Below are positions 7,608 to 10,422 of a DNA stretch of 10,422 nucleotides, piece by piece. Position 1 is the first letter of the stretch; each line of letters starts with the position of its first letter. Under the pieces are notes generated by a model that made no database searches, had not been told where the DNA came from, and saw only the letters and a list, made by a program, of their open reading frames with translations. The stretch is from QNZT01 sp964573205. GTDB taxonomy: Bacteria; Campylobacterota; Campylobacteria; Campylobacterales; QNZT01. The position numbers and the translations under genes were made by a program. The stretch spans positions 1 to 10,422 of the forward strand of contig CAZNIT010000004.1 of NCBI GenBank assembly GCA_964573205.1, in the 5' to 3' direction.

Positions 7608-8285
7608 TTATCTCATCCTATCACATATTATCGCAGTCGCTACACCGACATTGAGAGAATCGAACTCTCTTTGCATTTTTATAGCGATCTTTCTATCGCA
7701 TCTATCAATTATACGAGAAGGCAGACCTTTGCCTTCACTTCCCATAATCAAAGCTTTTTTTCGCATAAATTCCAACTCTCTTATATCTTCACCGTCCATA
7801 GTAGCGGCATATGTGGTAAAACCGCTCTGTTTTAATTCGTTGAGCAGGCTCAAAGTATCGGCATACAGTACTACGGGCATTTCAAATATCGCTCCGCTGC
7901 TTGATCTGACTAAAGCCTCGATAGCCAAAGATTTAACACCCGAAATTATGATCGCATCCACTCCGAGAGCATATGCACTTCGTATGATGGCACCGATATT
8001 TCCCACATCCGTTACCGCTTGCAAAACTACAACGAAAGCACTCTTTTTTACACTTTGAAATTCAGAAAACCCCAGCTCTTTTATACGCATGAAAAAACCT
8101 TGATGATTTCCGCCTCTTGCCATCGCCTGCGCTTTTTTCGCATCGAGTTTGACGATCGGTTTTTTCAACGAAGAAATTTTCGAAAAGAGTTTTTTATCTA
8201 TCTCTTTCGAAAGAAAAATTTCCTCCACCAAAGAGGGATATTTGTCCAAAATGTATAAAAAAATTTGCTTTCCGTATATTATCAT
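7608..8285 (-). CDS. rlmB: SpoU/TrmH-family RNA 2'-O-methyltransferase, RlmB-like
   Basis: This 225-residue protein belongs to the SPOUT (TrmH/SpoU) methyltransferases, which transfer a methyl group from S-adenosylmethionine to a ribose 2'-OH. It has a short N-terminal RNA-binding segment (1-65, MIIYGKQ... HQGFF), then the knotted catalytic domain. Motif 1 is VTDVGNIGAIIRSA (N96, R102), motif 2 is IMGSEGKGL (180-188) and motif 3 is SLNVGVATAI (210-219). The HQG motif and N-terminal domain favour RlmB, which modifies 23S rRNA G2251, over a tRNA target; the substrate is inferred. No convincing ribosome-binding site precedes the ATG at 8285, although the first residues match family N-termini. 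It lies 34 nt after rsmI, in a cluster with two other rRNA methyltransferases and L31. Confidence 0.9.
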   Translation of the reverse strand: MIIYGKQIFLYILDKYPSLVEEIFLSKEIDKKLFSKISSLKKPIVKLDAKKAQAMARGGNHQGFFMRIKELGFSEFQSVKKSAFVVVLQAVTDVGNIGAIIRSAYALGVDAIIISGVKSLAIEALVRSSSGAIFEMPVVLYADTLSLLNELKQSGFTTYAATMDGEDIRELEFMRKKALIMGSEGKGLPSRIIDRCDRKIAIKMQREFDSLNVGVATAIICDRMR

Positions 8286-8319
8286 AAATTTATTTTACTG
8301 CAAAAGAATTAACAGGGTA

Positions 8320-9129
8320 TTAAAGAAGTTCGTTATAACACTGTTTTGGGGTTTTTCCGGTAATTTTAGCGATAAGTTTAGCCGCTTGTTTTTTCGGTAT
8401 ATTCAATGAAAGTATATCGTCAACGCTAATAGTTCCCAACTCTCTTTTATCACTATTGATAACAACTACCCATTCACCTTTAATATTTTGAACTTTCAAC
8501 ATTTGCAAAACTTCATCTGCTCTGCCTTTAAAATGTTTTTGATGCATCTTTGTAGCCTCTTTTATCAAAAAAAGTTCTCTTTTTTCATCAATGTTACAAA
8601 TTTGCTCAATTAATTTGATAATTCTATGGGGTGCTTCATAAACGATAGTTACGAAACCGTTAAAAAGAGCTTCATGAAGTGCGTTTGAACGATTTGATCC
8701 TTTATGAGGCAAAAAACCGTAAAAAAGAAATCTTTTGTCGCAAAAACCACTCGAAGCGTACGCAAGTAAAGCGGCATTTGCCCCCGGAAGCACTTCATAT
8801 TCAATACTATGCATCTGAGCATAACGAACAAGTTCGCATCCCGGATCCGAGACGGCAGGCATTCCCGCGTCACTGAGATAAAGTACGATTTCATTTTCAA
8901 AAGCTTCAGTCGAGAGAGTCTTTAAAATATCTTTTTCGTTATGAGAATGAAGAGATACGAATTTTTGAAACGGGGGATCGATTTTTTGTCTCTCCTTTAA
9001 AAGAGAGAGAAGTTTTTTCGCGACTCTGGTATCTTCACAAAAGATTACCGACGCACTCTCAAGGAGCCTTAGACTCCTGAGCGATATATCTTCCAAATTC
9101 CCAATCGGCGTTGGGACGAAATACAACAC
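8320..9129 (-). CDS. rsmI: 16S rRNA (cytidine(1402)-2'-O)-methyltransferase RsmI
   Basis: RsmI methylates the ribose of C1402 in the decoding centre of 16S rRNA. The 269-residue protein is full length for the tetrapyrrole-methylase-like family. It shows FVPTPIGNLEDISLR at the start, CEDTR (31-35), SDAGMPAVSDPG (86-97), LPGANAALLAYASSGF (114-129), GFLPHKG (138-144), YEAPHRI (164-170) and the KEATK segment near 190. A short helical C-terminal domain (about 235-269) follows. The start codon is GTG at 9129, directly followed by a TTG codon. I see no clear ribosome-binding site, so translation may depend on coupling to rpmE, whose stop is 8 nt upstream. Confidence 0.95.
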   Translation of the reverse strand: MLYFVPTPIGNLEDISLRSLRLLESASVIFCEDTRVAKKLLSLLKERQKIDPPFQKFVSLHSHNEKDILKTLSTEAFENEIVLYLSDAGMPAVSDPGCELVRYAQMHSIEYEVLPGANAALLAYASSGFCDKRFLFYGFLPHKGSNRSNALHEALFNGFVTIVYEAPHRIIKLIEQICNIDEKRELFLIKEATKMHQKHFKGRADEVLQMLKVQNIKGEWVVVINSDKRELGTISVDDILSLNIPKKQAAKLIAKITGKTPKQCYNELL

Positions 9130-9137
9130 AAGATGCG

Positions 9138-9338
9138 TTATTTCAGATTATATTTTTTCTTGAATTTTTCCACTCTACCGGCCGCATCGACAATTTTTTG
9201 GCTACCGGTAAAGAACGGGTGGCACTCATTGCAAATGTCTATTCTCATTTCGGGCGTATTGGACATCGTCTCGAAACTGTTTCCACAAGCGCAAGATACT
9301 TTGCATTCCATATATTCCGGGTGAATATCTTTTTTCAT
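9138..9338 (-). CDS. rpmE: 50S ribosomal protein L31, zinc-binding type
   Basis: This 66-residue L31 keeps the zinc ribbon of the C+ form: C16 and C18 in SCACGNSF, and C36 and C39 in ICNECHPFFTG. It also has the conserved start KKDIHPEY and the C-terminal segment VDAAGRVEKFKKKY. L31 bridges the two ribosomal subunits and, in its zinc form, can serve as a cellular zinc store. The ATG at 9338 is preceded by AAGGA at 9347-9351 with an 8-nt gap, a good ribosome-binding site. It is the first gene of the long minus-strand operon and lies downstream of a terminator, so it needs its own promoter or read-through. Confidence 0.97.
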   Translation of the reverse strand: MKKDIHPEYMECKVSCACGNSFETMSNTPEMRIDICNECHPFFTGSQKIVDAAGRVEKFKKKYNLK

Positions 9339-9398
9339 CTATATTTTCCTTCGATTTTCCTGCATATGATAACAGGATTTGGGATTGTTAAGTGCGCA

Positions 9399-9404
9399 AT
9401 TCTA
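9399..9404 (-). promoter_or_regulatory. Candidate -10 element for the rpmE operon
   Basis: On the minus strand TAGAAT is preceded by a T-rich stretch (CTCTTTTTGG). It would start transcription near 9390, giving a leader of about 50 nt before rpmE. No good -35 box is visible, but Campylobacterota sigma70 promoters commonly lack one and use T-rich upstream signals. It lies downstream of the terminator at 9446-9480, where an operon promoter is needed. Confidence 0.4.
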
Positions 9405-9445
9405 CCAAAAAGAGTTTAGGATAATCTTAAGCGGTTCTTCTCAAA

Positions 9446-9480
9446 CAAAAAAAAACAGCAGACCATAATCGGTCTACTGC
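9446..9480 (-). terminator. Intrinsic terminator after rsmE / at end of candidate small RNA
   Basis: Read on the minus strand, CAGUAGACC pairs with GGUCUGCUG (9 bp, one U-G wobble) around a 6-nt loop, and nine U residues follow at once (9455 to 9447). It is a strong Rho-independent terminator oriented with the minus-strand genes, 44 nt past the rsmE stop. It separates the rsmE transcript from the rpmE operon. Confidence 0.9.
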
Positions 9481-9500
9481 CATATAGGGGGAGGGGAACC
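9447..9500 (-). ncRNA. Candidate C-rich small RNA or terminated leader (~54 nt)
   Basis: A near-consensus promoter (9504-9532) would start transcription near 9499-9500, and the terminator would end it near 9447. The resulting RNA would begin GGUUCCCCUCCCCCUAUAUG, carry a single stable hairpin and end in a U-run. The unpaired C-rich segment contains CCUCC, the core of the anti-Shine-Dalgarno sequence, and could pair with G-rich ribosome-binding sites. Known Campylobacterota regulators of related design include H. pylori RepG, which binds a G-repeat with a C/U-rich loop. I see no open reading frame in it. It could instead be an attenuated leader of the rpmE operon, or the promoter match could be chance. 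Confidence 0.45.
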
Positions 9501-9503
9501 ATA

Positions 9504-9532
9504 AGTATAACAGAAAAAACGATTTAAATCAA
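9504..9532 (-). promoter_or_regulatory. Near-consensus sigma70 promoter at the end of rsmE
   Basis: On the minus strand TTGATT (9532-9527) and TATACT (9509-9504) are separated by exactly 17 nt of T-rich sequence. The -35 box overlaps the last two sense codons of rsmE, and the stop codon falls in the spacer. The predicted start is near 9499-9500, only about 50 nt before a strong terminator. It therefore seems to serve a very short RNA, or rpmE by read-through. Confidence 0.55.
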
Positions 9533-10186
9533 GAGTTTTGCACAAGTTGCAACCGCAGCGGTCTCACTTTTTAAAATAAGTTCCGTTTTCAAAGATATTT
9601 TACGAAAATTTTCGAAAATCTTACGCTCTTTATCGCTAAATCCGCCTTCACAACCTATTAAAACTCTTTTTATCCGTGACCACTCTTTGGACGCATTAAA
9701 GTCGAGTATGCAAATATCGTCATACTTTTGAAAAACGTCATCAAGGCTATTCATCGTTTCTATCTTCATCATTTCACTTCTACCGCACTGTTGGGAAGAG
9801 TTTATCAAAATTCTCTCCAACCGTTTTTTGTCGATTTTAAAATTTTTCTGACTTCTATCACAATAGACGAAGGTAATCATCCTTAAACCCAACTGGTTTA
9901 ACATAACAATAGTTTTCTCAACGACTTTGTTATCGATTATACACCAGATAAGATGAAAATCCTTTCGGATCTTACACTCCTCTTCCCTCTTGTTTTTCAA
10001 CTTTAACAAAGCACTCTTCTTTTCGATATTCACTATCTCATACTCATATGAGTAACGATCTCTCAAGTTTCGTACATTGACGATTTCACCAAGCCGCAAC
10101 CGACGAACTTTGAAAAGATACTTATGATCCTCGCCTACGATATCGAGTTCTTTTTTGCCCGCGTTGAAACTATAAAGAAACTGCAT
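9524..10186 (-). CDS. rsmE: 16S rRNA (uracil(1498)-N(3))-methyltransferase RsmE
   Basis: RsmE is a SPOUT-family enzyme that methylates N3 of U1498 in 16S rRNA within the small subunit. From the ATG at 10186 the protein has 220 residues, a little shorter than E. coli RsmE (243). Residues 1-70 form the PUA-like RNA-binding domain (MQFLYSF... HKYLFKVRRLRLGE). The catalytic domain includes KVVEKTIVMLNQLG (87-100), CDRSQ (109-113), INSSQQCGRS (128-137), IGCEGGFSDKE (177-187) and LKSETAAVATCAKLL (205-219). The usual GPEGG loop reads GCEGG here. A GTG at 10204 would add six residues, but MQFLYS is the typical family start in this phylum. The start overlaps the upstream small membrane protein gene by 17 nt, indicating coupling. 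Confidence 0.92.
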   Translation of the reverse strand: MQFLYSFNAGKKELDIVGEDHKYLFKVRRLRLGEIVNVRNLRDRYSYEYEIVNIEKKSALLKLKNKREEECKIRKDFHLIWCIIDNKVVEKTIVMLNQLGLRMITFVYCDRSQKNFKIDKKRLERILINSSQQCGRSEMMKIETMNSLDDVFQKYDDICILDFNASKEWSRIKRVLIGCEGGFSDKERKIFENFRKISLKTELILKSETAAVATCAKLLI

Positions 10187-10422
10187 ATGAGAGCAATCCC
10201 ACACCAGCTATCAAAACCATATCGACGATATATTTTCTCTTCGCATATACTTTAAAAGCTTTTTGCGACTCTATATCAACTTCTCTGGTTTTTTTAAAAA
10301 GTCTATGCAGTTTAACGCTGGAGTATGTAATCCAGCAAATAGCCGCTATCATCAAAGCGGCTCGCCAACTTATGGTGAAACTTGTCGCTCCAAGCACTAC
10401 AAGGCCCGTAAAAAACAGAGCC
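10170..10422 (-). CDS. Small integral membrane protein, partial (Cj0157c-like position)
   Basis: The frame is open through the right edge, so the N-terminus is missing and the GTG at 10397 need not be the start. About 83 residues are visible. Two or three hydrophobic segments are present: LFFTGLVVLGATSF near the edge, AALMIAAICWITYSS, and YIVDMVLIAGVGLLSYAV at the C-terminus. A basic, charged loop (KLHRLFKKTREVDIESQKAF) separates the last two. The stop is TAG at 10170-10172, inside the beginning of rsmE. I do not recognise a characterised family. The position before rsmE matches C. jejuni Cj0157c, a predicted membrane protein, as I recall that gene order. Confidence 0.75.
   Translation of the reverse strand, partial: ALFFTGLVVLGATSFTISWRAALMIAAICWITYSSVKLHRLFKKTREVDIESQKAFKVYAKRKYIVDMVLIAGVGLLSYAVSL

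Noticed and set aside
8286..8319. TAAAAT as an internal promoter before the RlmB-like gene
   Set aside because: The start site would fall at or beyond the ATG and there is no -35; AT-rich chance match is more likely.
9359..9376. Small hairpin CCUG...CAGG in the rpmE leader, possible L31 autoregulatory site
   Set aside because: Only four pairs plus one wobble around an 8-nt loop; too weak to call without conservation.
9487..9496. G-rich plus-strand tract (GGGGGAGGGG) as a G-quadruplex
   Set aside because: Only two G-runs are present, too few for an intramolecular quadruplex.

Overview
The window is a typical piece of a Campylobacterota (Epsilonproteobacteria) chromosome. This rests on protein family content, AT-rich codon use and above all gene order. 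On the minus strand, reading from the right edge leftward, the order is: small membrane protein, rsmE, rpmE, rsmI, an RlmB/TrmH-type rRNA methyltransferase, a single-pass membrane protein, a periplasmic protein, an AlaC-like aminotransferase, hom, and yraN. From memory this matches the Campylobacter jejuni Cj0157c to Cj0148c block almost gene for gene. The main difference is a complete, cysteine-type, cytoplasmic formate dehydrogenase gene placed between hom and yraN. A free-living chemolithotrophic or respiratory relative is possible, but the sequence does not settle the genus.

Layout. Positions 1-578 (+) are the 3' end of a gene for a PKD-repeat, probably extracytoplasmic protein. A strong hairpin at 592-623 with T-runs on both sides terminates this gene and also the long minus-strand operon that converges on it. 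From 9338 down to 667 nine minus-strand genes are packed with gaps of 2-34 nt or overlaps of 7-8 nt: rpmE, rsmI, rlmB-like, a RodZ-like protein, a periplasmic protein, alaC-like, hom, fdh and yraN. This looks like one transcription unit with translational coupling at several junctions. To the right, rsmE (start chosen at 10186) overlaps the end of a small membrane protein gene cut by the right edge.

The only sizeable non-coding interval is 9339-9523. On the minus strand it holds a near-consensus sigma70 promoter (TTGATT, 17 nt, TATACT), a C-rich stretch, and then an intrinsic terminator. Together these would make an RNA of about 54 nt, separate from a weaker candidate rpmE promoter further downstream. 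This possible small RNA, or leader, is the most interesting unexplained element.

Functionally the block combines ribosome maturation (L31, RsmI, RsmE, RlmB-like), amino-acid metabolism (AlaC-like transaminase, homoserine dehydrogenase), envelope proteins including one with RodZ-like architecture, and formate chemistry. I see no mobile element, CRISPR array, tRNA or rRNA. Apart from the sRNA candidate, I see no clear sign of a new multi-gene system; most genes are conserved housekeeping.
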